From contig NZ_JACCFW010000001.1 in the NCBI RefSeq assembly GCF_013410455.1, forward strand, positions 2,062,929 through 2,126,928: a stretch of DNA of 64,000 nt, read 5' to 3'. The notes below the pieces were generated by a model that saw only the letters and a program-made list of their open reading frames with translations, ran no database searches and was not told where the DNA came from. The translations under genes and the position numbers were made by a program. Each line of letters starts with the position of its first letter. Position 1 is the first letter of the stretch. This stretch comes from Allobranchiibius huperziae (GTDB taxonomy: Bacteria > Actinomycetota > Actinomycetes > Actinomycetales > Dermatophilaceae). Below, piece after piece: positions 1 through 8,403 of this stretch.

Positions 1-1
1 C

Positions 2-1048
2 GACCCGATCGCGTGCCCCGACCTGTCGCCCATCAACGACGCCATCGGGGACGCCGAGTGGGTGCTGCACGCGGCCACCCAGGACCTGGCCTGCCTGGCC
101 GAGGTCGGCCTGCGCCCCCAGGCCCTCTTCGACACCGAGCTGGGCGGTCGCATCGCCGGCCTCAAACGCGTCGGGCTCGCAGCCGTCATCGAGCACTACC
201 TGGGAGTGACTCTCGCCAAGGAGCATTCGGCAGCCGACTGGTCCACCCGCCCGCTGCCCGAGCCCTGGCTGCGCTACGCCGCGCTCGACGTCGAGGTGCT
301 GACCCAGGTGCGTGACCTGATGTACGCCGACCTCGAAGCCAGCGGCAAGCTCGACTGGGCTCTGCAGGACTTCCAGGCGCTGCTGTCCTTCACCGGGCCG
401 CCGGTGCGCACCGACCCGTGGCGCCGCACCTCCGGCATGCACAAGATCCGCGAACGCCGCGCCCTCGCTCGCGTGCGCGAGTTGTGGCAGACGCGCGATG
501 CCCTCGCTCGCGACAAGGACATCGCACCGGGCCGGCTGCTGCCGGACGCCCTCATCGTCGCGATGGCCACCACCCCGCCGACCTCGGCCGAGGATCTGAG
601 CGCCCTGGGCGCCGCGCCGCCCGCCCCCGGCGCTCCTCCACGCAGGTCCCGCAAGCCGCATCACGGATTGCTGCGCTACCAGCGCGAGTGGCTGGCGGCG
701 CTGGAGCGCGTGCGCGTCATGCCCGAGCGCGCGCTGCCTCCCGCCTCGGTGCGCGGCGACGGTCCGCCGCCCGTGCGGGCGTGGGCCGACCGCAACCCCG
801 TGGCCGCCGCCCGCCTGTCCCAGGTGCGCGACCGGCTCGGCACCTTCGGCGAGGAACACAGCGTCCCTCTGGAGAACCTCGTCACACCCGAGAGCCTGCG
901 CCGCCTGATCTGGAACGCCCCGAAAGTGTGGGACGAGAGCATGATTCGCGAGCAGCTCGCGTCGTACGGCGCCCGCCCCTGGCAGGTCGACGCCGTGACG
1001 CCGCTGGTCGTGCAGGCCGTCGAGGATCACCCGGCTACTGACGAGTAA
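2..1048 (+). CDS. rnd: Ribonuclease D (HRDC domain), 5' end outside window
   Basis: This is a 3'-5' exoribonuclease of the DEDD family that trims structured RNAs such as tRNA precursors in the cytoplasm. The reading frame is already open at base 2, so the start and exonuclease motif I lie upstream. Visible are motif II (HAATQDLACL) and motif III with its YxxxD signature (RYAALDVEVL), followed by an HRDC-like helical region (about residues 140-220 of the visible part) and a second helical repeat to the C-terminus, as in actinobacterial RNase D. It stops with TAA 60 nt before fadA, which has its own promoter and ribosome site. Family assignment is firm; the substrate is inferred from the family. 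Confidence 0.9.
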   Translation, partial: DPIACPDLSPINDAIGDAEWVLHAATQDLACLAEVGLRPQALFDTELGGRIAGLKRVGLAAVIEHYLGVTLAKEHSAADWSTRPLPEPWLRYAALDVEVLTQVRDLMYADLEASGKLDWALQDFQALLSFTGPPVRTDPWRRTSGMHKIRERRALARVRELWQTRDALARDKDIAPGRLLPDALIVAMATTPPTSAEDLSALGAAPPAPGAPPRRSRKPHHGLLRYQREWLAALERVRVMPERALPPASVRGDGPPPVRAWADRNPVAAARLSQVRDRLGTFGEEHSVPLENLVTPESLRRLIWNAPKVWDESMIREQLASYGARPWQVDAVTPLVVQAVEDHPATDE

Positions 1049-1058
1049 CAATCCGGTC

Positions 1059-1064
1059 TAGAGT
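1059..1064 (+). promoter_or_regulatory. Candidate -10 box of the fadA-fadB operon
   Basis: TAGAGT fits the actinobacterial TANNNT -10 consensus and lies in the 60-nt gap between rnd and fadA. It predicts a short leader that contains the GGAGG ribosome site at about 1099-1103. No convincing -35 is seen. Confidence 0.4.
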
Positions 1065-1108
1065 GGCGGAGTTCGACCAACCCACCACTGCAATCCTCTG
1101 GAGGCGCC

Positions 1109-2344
1109 GTGCCCCGCACGCTGTCAGAGGTCGTTTTCGTCGACGGCGTGCGTACGCCGTTCGGCAAGGCCGGCGAGAAGGGCATCTACGCCCAGACCCG
1201 CGCCGACGACCTGGTCATCAAATGCATCCGTGAGCTGCTGCGCCGTCAGCCGCAGCTGCCGCCGGAGAAGGTCGAGGAGGTCGCCATCGCGGCGACCACC
1301 CAGATCGGCGACCAGGGTCTGACCCTGGGCCGCATCGCCTCGCTGCTCGCCGGTCTGCCGAAGACCACGCCCGGCTACTCCGTGGACCGGATGTGCGCCG
1401 GCGCGATGACCGCCGTCACCAACGTCGCCTCGAGCATCGCGTTCGGCGCGTACGACATCGCCGTCGCCGGTGGCGTGGAGCACATGGGACGCCACCCGAT
1501 GGGTGAGGGCGTCGACCCCAACCCTCGCATCGTCGCCGAGAAGCTCGTCGACCCCAGCGCGCTGGTGATGGGCTCGACCGCGGAGAACCTGCACGACCGC
1601 TACCCCGAGGTCACCAAGGAGCGCTGCGACGCGTTCGCCGTCGGAAGCCAGACCAAGCTCGCCGCGGCGTACGACGACGGCAAGATCCAGCCCGACCTGG
1701 TCGACGTCGCCACCCGGCACGCAGAGCTGGGCTGGGGTCTCGCGACCGCCGACGAGCCGCCGCGCCCCGGCACCACGTTGGAGAGCCTCGCGAGCCTGAA
1801 GACGCCGTTCCGCCCGCACGGTCACGTCACCGCCGGCAACGCTGCGGGCCTGAACGACGGCGCCACCGCGTGTCTGCTCGCCTCCGAGCAGGCGGCCGCG
1901 GACCTCGGTCTGCCGGCTGCGATGCGGATGGTCAACTACTCCTTCGTCGGCGTGGAGCCGGAGGTGATGGGCATCGGTCCCGTCCCGGCTACCGAGAAGG
2001 CCCTGAAGAACGCCGGTCTCTCCATCGAGGACATCGGCCTCTTCGAGCTGAACGAGGCCTTCGCCGTGCAGGTGCTGACCTTCCTGGACCACTTCGGCAT
2101 CGCGGACGACGACCCGCGGGTCAACCCGTGGGGCGGCGCCATCGCCGTCGGCCACCCGCTGGCCTCCTCCGGCGTGCGCCTGATGACCCAGCTCGCGCGT
2201 CAGTTCGCCGAGCACCCCGAGGTGCGCTACGGCCTCACCGCCATGTGCATCGGCATCGGCATGGGTGGCGCGGTGATCTGGGAGAACCCGCACCACGCCG
2301 ACTACGTCCCGAGCATCCAGACCACCACGGACGGAGCCGCCTGA
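1109..2344 (+). CDS. fadA: Acetyl-CoA acyltransferase (thiolase), FadA type
   Basis: This 411-residue thiolase catalyses the last step of fatty-acid beta-oxidation, cleaving 3-ketoacyl-CoA with CoA to acetyl-CoA and a shortened acyl-CoA. The nucleophilic cysteine is C96 in the DRMCAGAM motif. The NEAFA loop, the GHPLASSG histidine motif and the C-terminal cysteine motif CIGIGMGG complete the active site. The GTG start is preceded by a strong GGAGG about 6 nt upstream. Its stop overlaps the fadB ATG (TGATG), so the two subunits of the trifunctional complex are translationally coupled in an FadA-FadB order. Confidence 0.96.
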   Translation: MPRTLSEVVFVDGVRTPFGKAGEKGIYAQTRADDLVIKCIRELLRRQPQLPPEKVEEVAIAATTQIGDQGLTLGRIASLLAGLPKTTPGYSVDRMCAGAMTAVTNVASSIAFGAYDIAVAGGVEHMGRHPMGEGVDPNPRIVAEKLVDPSALVMGSTAENLHDRYPEVTKERCDAFAVGSQTKLAAAYDDGKIQPDLVDVATRHAELGWGLATADEPPRPGTTLESLASLKTPFRPHGHVTAGNAAGLNDGATACLLASEQAAADLGLPAAMRMVNYSFVGVEPEVMGIGPVPATEKALKNAGLSIEDIGLFELNEAFAVQVLTFLDHFGIADDDPRVNPWGGAIAVGHPLASSGVRLMTQLARQFAEHPEVRYGLTAMCIGIGMGGAVIWENPHHADYVPSIQTTTDGAA

Positions 2345-4467
2345 TGACGACGACCACTCAGGACCAGACGCAGCAGCAGCTCATCCAGCCCGACGAGGTC
2401 GTCACCCACGCGCACGTGCGGGACCTCCAACTGCCGGGCGGTGCAGGCACGTTCGCGCTGATCACCCTCGACAACGGCTTCGATCACACCAAGCCCAGCA
2501 GCTTCGGCACGCAGGGCCTGCGCGAGCTGAGCGAGGCCCTCGACACGCTGCACGCGCGCGCCGAGGCCGGCGAGATCGTCGGCGCCGGCGTCACCGGCAA
2601 GCCGTTCATCTTCGCCGTCGGCGCCGACCTGACCGCGGTCCCGTCGATCACCACCCGGGAGCAGGCGTACGAGATCGCCCGCCTCGGGCATGCAACGTTC
2701 CAGAAGCTGTCGGACCTGCCCGTGCCGACCTTCGGCTTCATCAACGGCGCCTCGATGGGTGGCGGTGTCGAGTTGCCGCTCTACGCCGACTACCGCACGA
2801 TCTCCGCGGACGTTCCGGCGTACGCCACGCCGGAGTGCTTCCTCGGGCTCGTGCCCGGTTGGGGCGGCACGTACCTGCTGCCGCGGCTCATCGGGGTCCA
2901 GGACGCGCTCACGCTGATCGTGGCCAACCCCCTGGCCAACAACAAGATGATCGGCGGCAAGCAGGCGTTCAAGCTCGGTGTGGCCGACAGGCTGCTCGAG
3001 TCGGTGACCTTCCTGGAGGACTCGCTGGCCTTCGCCGCCGGTGTCATCGCCGGCACAGAACAGGTCGATCGCCGCGAGGTCGACCTGGACGAGACCGCAT
3101 GGGACGCCGCGATCGAGGCCGCCCGCGGCCAGGTCGAGGGTCGCACCGGCGGGGCCGCCCCGGCCCCGCTGCGGGCGCTGGAACTGATCAAGGCCGCGCG
3201 TACGGCGGATCGGGCCACGGCGTTCGAGGCCGAGAACGACGCCCTCGCCGACCTGATCATGAGCGACGAACTGCGCGCCGGGCTCTACGCGTTCGACCTG
3301 GTGCAGAAGCGGGCCAAGCGGCCGGCCGGCGCCCCGGACAAGTCGCTGGCCCGCAAGATCACCAAGGTCGGCGTCGTCGGCGCCGGTCTGATGGCCAGCC
3401 AGATGGCGCTGCTCTTCGCCCGTCGCCTGCAGGTGCCGGTCGTGCTGACCGACCTGGACCAGGCGCGCGTGGACAAGGGCGTCGCCTACTGCACCGATGA
3501 GATCGACAAGCTGCTCGCCAAGAGCCGGGTCTCCTCCGACAAGGCCAACCACCTGAAGTCGCTGATCTCCGGGTCGGTCACCAAGGAGGCCTTCGCCGAC
3601 GCCGACTTCGTCATCGAAGCCGTCTTCGAGGAGATGTCGGTCAAGAAGCAGGTGTTCGCCGAGGTCGAGGCCGTGGTCGGCGAGGAGTGCGTGCTCGCCA
3701 CGAACACCTCGTCGCTGTCGATCACCGAGATGGCCGCGGAACTGAAGCACCCCGAGCGCGTCGTGGGCTTCCACTTCTTCAACCCCGTCGCGATCATGCC
3801 GCTGCTGGAGATCATCCGCGGCGACGCGACCGACGACGCTACTCTCGCAACGGCGTTCGCCACGAGCAAGGGTCTGAAGAAGACCTCGATCCTGGTCAAG
3901 AACTCACCGTCGTTCGTGGTCAACCGGCTGCTCGGCCGCTTCATGGGCGAGTCGGGCGCGATCGTCGACGAGGGCACCCCGATCGAGGTGGTCGAGCGCG
4001 CGTTCGGCGGCCTCACGCCGATGCCGCCGTTCATGCTCATCAGCCTGGTCGGACCGGCCATCGCCCTGCACAACAGCGAGACCCTGGCCGGTGCGTTCCC
4101 CGACCGGTTCAAGGCATCGCCCAACCTGGCCAAGGTCGTCGAGGCGAAGATCGCCAGCTTCTACGGCGCGGACGGCACGATCGACCCGGCGGTGCTCGAC
4201 CTGTTCGAGGCCCCCGCCGATCCGACCGTTCTGACCGAGCAGGAGGTCCGCGACCGTGCGCTGTCAGCGCTGGGCGACGAGGTGCGCCGGATGCTCGACG
4301 AGGGCGTCGTCGCAGCCGCGCAGGACATCGACCTCGCGATGATCACCGGCGCCGGCTTCCCGTTCTGGAACGGCGGGGTCACGCCCCTGCTCGACCGGAC
4401 CGGGATCTCGCAGGAGGTCACCGGCGAGCGGTTCCTCGCCCCCGGCGTGGCCAGCGTCCCGGCGTAG
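2344..4467 (+). CDS. fadB: Enoyl-CoA hydratase / 3-hydroxyacyl-CoA dehydrogenase
   Basis: This 707-residue bifunctional beta-oxidation subunit hydrates trans-2-enoyl-CoA and oxidises the L-3-hydroxyacyl-CoA with NAD+. The N-terminal crotonase half (about 30-300) carries the NGASMGGGVELPL oxyanion-hole region. The dehydrogenase half begins near residue 338 with the Rossmann glycine motif VGVVGAGLMA and has the catalytic histidine in GFHFFNPV; a C-terminal dehydrogenase domain follows. The ATG overlaps the fadA stop. The same frame stays open upstream inside fadA, but homology begins only after this ATG. It is followed by two stem-loops, so the operon probably ends here. Confidence 0.96.
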   Translation: MTTTTQDQTQQQLIQPDEVVTHAHVRDLQLPGGAGTFALITLDNGFDHTKPSSFGTQGLRELSEALDTLHARAEAGEIVGAGVTGKPFIFAVGADLTAVPSITTREQAYEIARLGHATFQKLSDLPVPTFGFINGASMGGGVELPLYADYRTISADVPAYATPECFLGLVPGWGGTYLLPRLIGVQDALTLIVANPLANNKMIGGKQAFKLGVADRLLESVTFLEDSLAFAAGVIAGTEQVDRREVDLDETAWDAAIEAARGQVEGRTGGAAPAPLRALELIKAARTADRATAFEAENDALADLIMSDELRAGLYAFDLVQKRAKRPAGAPDKSLARKITKVGVVGAGLMASQMALLFARRLQVPVVLTDLDQARVDKGVAYCTDEIDKLLAKSRVSSDKANHLKSLISGSVTKEAFADADFVIEAVFEEMSVKKQVFAEVEAVVGEECVLATNTSSLSITEMAAELKHPERVVGFHFFNPVAIMPLLEIIRGDATDDATLATAFATSKGLKKTSILVKNSPSFVVNRLLGRFMGESGAIVDEGTPIEVVERAFGGLTPMPPFMLISLVGPAIALHNSETLAGAFPDRFKASPNLAKVVEAKIASFYGADGTIDPAVLDLFEAPADPTVLTEQEVRDRALSALGDEVRRMLDEGVVAAAQDIDLAMITGAGFPFWNGGVTPLLDRTGISQEVTGERFLAPGVASVPA

Positions 4468-4487
4468 CCCGCTGCCGTTACCGTCGG

Positions 4488-4525
4488 GAGTACGGGTGTG
4501 CGCTTCACGTGGCGCACCCGTACTC
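4488..4525 (+). terminator. Stem-loop terminator after fadB
   Basis: GAGTACGGGTG at 4488-4498 pairs with CACCCGTACTC at 4515-4525, and the stem extends inward over GC-rich bases. It starts 20 nt after the fadB stop. No U-tract follows, which is usual for high-GC actinobacterial terminators. Confidence 0.7.
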
Positions 4526-4560
4526 TCGATGAGGCACTTGCTCCACCCCCGATCTTGCCG

Positions 4561-4597
4561 AACGCCGCCGACCCGCGACACGCCGGTCGGCGGCGTT
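4561..4597 (+). terminator. Second stem-loop between fadB and the murA-like gene
   Basis: A perfect 13-bp stem, AACGCCGCCGACC (4561-4573) with GGTCGGCGGCGTT (4585-4597), closes an 11-nt loop. It ends 8 nt before the promoter palindrome of the next gene and may insulate that promoter from fadAB read-through. Confidence 0.65.
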
Positions 4598-4604
4598 CGT
4601 CGTT

Positions 4605-4625
4605 ATCTCATATATGAGATACGCT
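4605..4625 (+). promoter_or_regulatory. Palindromic operator plus -10 box of the XRE-MurA gene
   Basis: ATCTCATATATGAGAT (4605-4620) is a perfect 16-bp palindrome. TACGCT at 4620-4625 matches TANNNT and ends 6 nt before the ATG at 4632, so the transcript would begin at the start codon. The palindrome fills the spacer directly upstream of the -10, where a repressor would block RNA polymerase. The obvious candidate ligand is the XRE domain of the encoded protein; that is an inference. Confidence 0.6.
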
Positions 4626-4631
4626 CGCCGT

Positions 4632-6161
4632 ATGACGGATGACTATCTGGACCGCGTCGGCACCCTCATTCGCGACGCCCGCCGCCAGCGCAAGCTGACC
4701 CAGTCCGAGCTCGCCGAATCCCTGCAGACCTCCCAGAGCGCGGTCGCCCGCATCGAACAGGGCAAGCAGAACCTCAGCCTGGAGATGGTCGCCCGGATCG
4801 GCGAGGCCCTCGACACCGAGGTCGTGCAGGTCGCCACCAACACCCCCCTCAACCTGCGCATCAAGGGCGGTCACAAGCTCTCCGGTGAGATCGACGTGCG
4901 CACCAGCAAGAACGCCGCCGTCGCCTGCCTGTGCGCCTCGCTGCTGAACAAGGGCAAGACCACGCTGCGCAACCTCGCGCGCATCGAGGAGGTCAACCGG
5001 ATCACCGAGGTGCTGAACTCGATCGGGGTCAAGACCCGGTGGCTGCCCGACTCCAGCGACCTGGAGATCACCCCGCCGGCCCGCCTCGACCTCGACGCGA
5101 TGGACGAGGCCGCGGCGCAGCGCACCCGCACGATCCTGATGTTCCTCGGCCCGCTGCTGCACGAGTTCGACGACTTCAAGCTGCCGAACGCCGGTGGCTG
5201 CGACCTCGGCGCCCGCACCGTGGAGCCGCACATGCACGCGCTGTCGGCGTTCGGTCTGCAGGTGGAGGCCAGCCACGGCTACTACGTCGCGACCGTCAAC
5301 CGCGAGGTCGCCGCCGGAGCGACGATCATCCTCACCGAGCGCGGCGACACCGTCACCGAGAACGCGCTCTTCGCCGCGGCGCGCTTCGACGGCACCACCA
5401 CCATCCGCAACGCCAGCCCCAACTACATGGTGCAGGACCTGTGCTTCTTCCTGGAGAAGCTCGGGGTGCGCATCGACGGCATCGGCACCACGACGTTGAT
5501 CGTGCACGGCCGCCCGCACATCGACCAGGACGTCGAATACCACCCGTCCGAGGACCCGATCGAGGCCATGTCGCTGCTCGCGGCCGCCGTCGTCACCACC
5601 TCGGAGATCACCATCAAGCGGGTGCCGATCGAGTTCATGGAGATCGAGCTGACCCTGCTGGCCAGCATGGGGATGAAGTACGACCTGTCGCCGGAGTACA
5701 CCTCCGCCAACGGCCGCACCCGCCTCGCCGACCTGCGCACCATTCCCGGCCCGCTGGTCGCGCCGAAGGACAAGATCCACCCGATGCCCTTCCCAGGCCT
5801 CAACATCGACAATCTGCCGTTCTTCGCCGCGATCGCCGCGGTCGCCGAGGGGCAGACGATGATCCACGACTGGGTCTACGAGAACCGCGCCATCTACCTC
5901 ACCGAGCTCACGCCGCTCGGCGCGAAGGTGCACCTGATGGACCCGCACCGGGTGCTCATCGAGGGACCGACCCGCTGGCGCGCCGCCGAGGTCATGTGCC
6001 CGCCCGCGCTGCGGCCGAGCATGGTCGTGCTGCTGGCGATGCTGGCCGCGCCGGGTGAGTCGGTGCTGCGCAACGTCTACGTCATCAACCGTGGCTACGA
6101 GGACATCTACACCCGGCTGAACGCGCTCGGCGCTGACATCCAGTCCTTCCGCGACATCTGA
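4632..6161 (+). CDS. XRE-type HTH fused to a MurA-like enolpyruvyl transferase
   Basis: A 509-residue fusion. Residues about 6-65 form a Cro/C1-type helix-turn-helix (QSELAESLQTSQSAVARIEQG). The rest is an EPSP-synthase/MurA barrel pair that transfers enolpyruvate from PEP to UDP-GlcNAc in peptidoglycan synthesis. The MurA lysine-asparagine pair (SKNAA) and the catalytic loop cysteine in GGCDLGAR (C190) are kept, so the enzyme may be active and fosfomycin-sensitive. I start at the second ATG because the upstream ATG (4614) lies inside the operator palindrome and before the predicted transcription start. Such HTH-MurA proteins are known in actinobacteria beside a canonical MurA; their role is unclear. 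Confidence 0.9.
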   Translation: MTDDYLDRVGTLIRDARRQRKLTQSELAESLQTSQSAVARIEQGKQNLSLEMVARIGEALDTEVVQVATNTPLNLRIKGGHKLSGEIDVRTSKNAAVACLCASLLNKGKTTLRNLARIEEVNRITEVLNSIGVKTRWLPDSSDLEITPPARLDLDAMDEAAAQRTRTILMFLGPLLHEFDDFKLPNAGGCDLGARTVEPHMHALSAFGLQVEASHGYYVATVNREVAAGATIILTERGDTVTENALFAAARFDGTTTIRNASPNYMVQDLCFFLEKLGVRIDGIGTTTLIVHGRPHIDQDVEYHPSEDPIEAMSLLAAAVVTTSEITIKRVPIEFMEIELTLLASMGMKYDLSPEYTSANGRTRLADLRTIPGPLVAPKDKIHPMPFPGLNIDNLPFFAAIAAVAEGQTMIHDWVYENRAIYLTELTPLGAKVHLMDPHRVLIEGPTRWRAAEVMCPPALRPSMVVLLAMLAAPGESVLRNVYVINRGYEDIYTRLNALGADIQSFRDI

Positions 6162-6172
6162 TCCGTGCCGCG

Positions 6173-6222
6173 CGGTTGTCAGCGGGTTCACGGCGCCGAT
6201 GCCACGAATCCGCTGACAACCG
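6173..6222. repeat. Intergenic inverted repeat, family 2, copy 1
   Basis: 13-bp arms CGGTTGTCAGCGG and CCGCTGACAACCG enclose an interior with its own weaker dyad. It begins 11 nt after the murA-like stop, so it probably works as a terminator. Related copies are at 18621-18666 and 63582-63631. Confidence 0.75.
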
Positions 6223-6268
6223 AGTGCATCACCGGGCGGATGAGACCAACGTGAGGGGACGCGCCGAC

Positions 6269-7039
6269 GTGACGCCGCGTACGCCGTACCTGGCCTGGCC
6301 GGGCCCGATCGCCATGGCCCACCGGGGGTTCTCCCGCGACGGCTTGGAGAACTCGATGGCGGCGTTCCGCGCCGCCGTCGACCTCGGGTACGGGTATGTC
6401 GAGACCGACGTGCACGCGACCGCCGACGGGGTGCTCGTGGCCTTCCATGACAGCTCGCTCGACCGGGTCGCCGGTCGAAGCGGCGCGATCGTGGACCTGC
6501 CGTGGCGCGAGGTCGAGACGGCTCGGATCGGTGGGGTGGAGCCCATTCCCCGGTTCGACGAGCTGCTCGAGACGTGGCCGCAGTTACGTCTGAACATCGA
6601 CTGCAAGTCCGACGCCGCAGTCGCACCGCTCGCGGACGCGATCGAGCGGCACCGCGCGTGGGACCGGGTAGGCGTCGCGTCGTTCTCCGACCGGCGACGG
6701 CGATCGGTCCTCGCGCGGCTGACCCGTCCGGTGGCCACCACCGCCAGCCCCGTGCTCGTCGGGGTTGCCCTGGCATTCGGACGAACACCCCTGGCGCGTA
6801 TGCCGATCGGAGCCGTCGACTGCCTGCAGATCCCCGAGCACACCCGCAAGCTGCCGGTGCTGACCCGCACGCTCATCCGCCAGGCGCACAAGGCCGGCGC
6901 GCAGGTGCACGTGTGGACCGTCGACGAGCCGGCGGCGATGCACCGCCTGCTCGACCTCGGCGTCGACGGGCTGATGACCGACCGCGCCGACCTGCTGCGC
7001 GAGGTGCTCATCACACGCGGGCAGTGGCACGAGGTCTGA
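6269..7039 (+). CDS. Glycerophosphodiester phosphodiesterase (GDPD)
   Basis: This protein of about 256 residues hydrolyses glycerophosphodiesters to glycerol-3-phosphate and an alcohol. The GDPD signature AHRGFSRDGLENSM carries the metal-binding H-R and E-N residues; ETDVHATADGVLVAFHD carries the metal/acid ligands. WTVDEP and DGLMTDRAD close the TIM barrel. I chose the GTG at 6269, preceded by a GAGGGG element. An in-frame GTG at 6251 is possible, and the longer frame to 6176 would run through the inverted repeat at 6173-6222. No signal peptide is seen, so it is likely cytoplasmic. Confidence 0.9.
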   Translation: MTPRTPYLAWPGPIAMAHRGFSRDGLENSMAAFRAAVDLGYGYVETDVHATADGVLVAFHDSSLDRVAGRSGAIVDLPWREVETARIGGVEPIPRFDELLETWPQLRLNIDCKSDAAVAPLADAIERHRAWDRVGVASFSDRRRRSVLARLTRPVATTASPVLVGVALAFGRTPLARMPIGAVDCLQIPEHTRKLPVLTRTLIRQAHKAGAQVHVWTVDEPAAMHRLLDLGVDGLMTDRADLLREVLITRGQWHEV

Positions 7040-7051
7040 GCGCCGTCCCTC

Positions 7052-7099
7052 GAGTGTCCGCGGTGTCGTGTGGACGTATGCGCGATGGTGCGGACACTC
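7052..7099. repeat. 48-bp inverted repeat, family 1, copy A
   Basis: Termini GAGTGTCCGC (7052-7061) and GCGGACACTC (7090-7099) are identical in arms and total length to the copies at 57796-57843 and 58438-58485. It lies 12 nt after the GDPD stop, in a terminator position. Confidence 0.75.
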
Positions 7100-7120
7100 G
7101 CCTACGCCGTTAGCGGATCT

Positions 7121-7145
7121 GCTGTCAGCAGCGTGACCTGACAGC
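7121..7145. promoter_or_regulatory. Candidate operator upstream of the clpP pair
   Basis: GCTGTCA and TGACAGC form a perfect 7-bp dyad separated by 11 nt, 30-54 nt before the proposed ATG of the first clpP. It is a candidate site for the nearby PopR/ClgR-type regulator, although I cannot match it to a known consensus. Confidence 0.35.
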
Positions 7146-7174
7146 GAATGCGCAACGGTGGCAGCGTCGTTCGC

Positions 7175-7795
7175 ATGAGTGACGACGAGACACCCACGGT
7201 CAATCCTCTGGACGCCGACCTCGAGCGCCGACTGCTGCAACGGCGCACGCTGCTGCTCGGTGCAGCGCTGGAGGAGGCGAACGGCAATCGGCTCTGCAAC
7301 GCGCTGCTGCTGCTGGCCGCCGAGGACGCGCACGCCGACATCCGGCTGCTCATCAACTCCCCCGGCGGGTCGGTCTCGGCCATGCTCGCGATCCGCGACT
7401 GCATGCGGGTCATCCCGAACGACGTGAGCACGGTGGCGCTCGGCGCCGCGTACAGCGCGGGACAGTTCCTGCTGAGCTCGGGCACCAAGGGCAAGCGGTA
7501 CGCGCTGCCGCACGCGCAGGTGCTGCTGCACCAGGGTTCGGCCGGCTTCGGTGGCACCGCGATGGACATCGCGATCCAGGCCGGGCAGCTGCGGCACACC
7601 CGGGACACGGTGCTGTCGCTGGTCGCGCAGGACACCGGGCAGGACATCGCGACCGTCGAGCGCGACTCGCAGCGCGACCGCTTCTTCACGGCGCAGGAGG
7701 CCCTCGACTACGGATTCATCGACGCGATCGTGGATTCGATGGACCAGGTCGGACCCATCGCGTCCCGCACCGCCGGACTGGGGGCGACGCGATGA
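7175..7795 (+). CDS. ClpP-family serine protease, first of a tandem pair
   Basis: A 206-residue ClpP-type peptidase subunit, which forms a barrel-shaped protease with an AAA+ unfoldase in the cytosol. The catalytic triad is intact: S94 (AYSAGQF), H119 (LLHQG) and D168 (SQRDRF). The substrate-binding strand INSPGGSVSAM is present. I start at ATG 7175 (MSDDETP); an upstream in-frame ATG at 7148 adds nine residues without homology. It overlaps the second clpP by 4 nt (ATGA). Both subunits are divergent from textbook ClpP1P2, and the PopR-like neighbour suggests the ClpP3/ClpP4-type pair of Streptomyces. Confidence 0.92.
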   Translation: MSDDETPTVNPLDADLERRLLQRRTLLLGAALEEANGNRLCNALLLLAAEDAHADIRLLINSPGGSVSAMLAIRDCMRVIPNDVSTVALGAAYSAGQFLLSSGTKGKRYALPHAQVLLHQGSAGFGGTAMDIAIQAGQLRHTRDTVLSLVAQDTGQDIATVERDSQRDRFFTAQEALDYGFIDAIVDSMDQVGPIASRTAGLGATR

Positions 7796-8388
7796 GCTCC
7801 TACACGGTGCCCTACGTCACGACCCGCAGCGAACGCGGCGGTGACCGCACGGTCGACGTGTTCAGCCGGCTGCTCGCCGACCGGGTGGTCTATCTGGGCA
7901 CGGCGATCGACGACGGCGTCTCCAACGTGCTGATCGCGCAGTTGCTGCACCTGGAATCGGACAACCCGGACCAGCCGATCAACTTCTACATCAACTCCCC
8001 CGGCGGATCGATCTCGGCGATGCTCGCGATCTACGACGCCATGCAGTACGTCCGCGCGCGGGTCGAGACGACCTGCGTGGGTCAGGCCGTCTCCACGGCG
8101 GCCGTGCTGCTCGCCGGTGGCGCACCCGGATACCGGCAGATGCTGCCGCACGGCCGGGTGGTGCTGCATGCGCCGGCAGCCGAGGGACGTGGGGCGATCC
8201 CGGACCTGATCCTGGAGGCCGAGGAGGTCGACCGGGTGCGGACGCTCCTGGAGGAGTTGCTGGCGCAGCACACCGAGCACACGCCCGAGCAGGTCCGGCG
8301 CGACACCGAGCGGGATCTGGTGCTGACCGCCGACGCCGCCCGCGCGTACGGCGTGGTCGACACCGTCATCGCATCGCGGAAGGCATGA
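7792..8388 (+). CDS. ClpP-family serine protease, second of a tandem pair
   Basis: A 198-residue ClpP subunit, translationally coupled to the preceding one (ATGA overlap). It keeps the triad S101 (GQAVSTAA), H126 (VLHAP) and D175 (TERDLVL) and the INSPGGSISAM strand. Two unequal ClpP proteins encoded together normally assemble into one hetero-tetradecamer with two different rings. A regulator gene ends 15 nt downstream on the other strand. No Clp ATPase is encoded in this window, so the pair must borrow ClpX or ClpC. Confidence 0.93.
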   Translation: MSSYTVPYVTTRSERGGDRTVDVFSRLLADRVVYLGTAIDDGVSNVLIAQLLHLESDNPDQPINFYINSPGGSISAMLAIYDAMQYVRARVETTCVGQAVSTAAVLLAGGAPGYRQMLPHGRVVLHAPAAEGRGAIPDLILEAEEVDRVRTLLEELLAQHTEHTPEQVRRDTERDLVLTADAARAYGVVDTVIASRKA

Positions 8389-8403
8389 GTGCCGCAGGCG
8401 CGC

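Noticed and set aside
1870-2343. Open frame extending fadB upstream through fadA
   Set aside because: It overlaps fadA in another phase, and FadB homology starts at the ATG coupled to the fadA stop.
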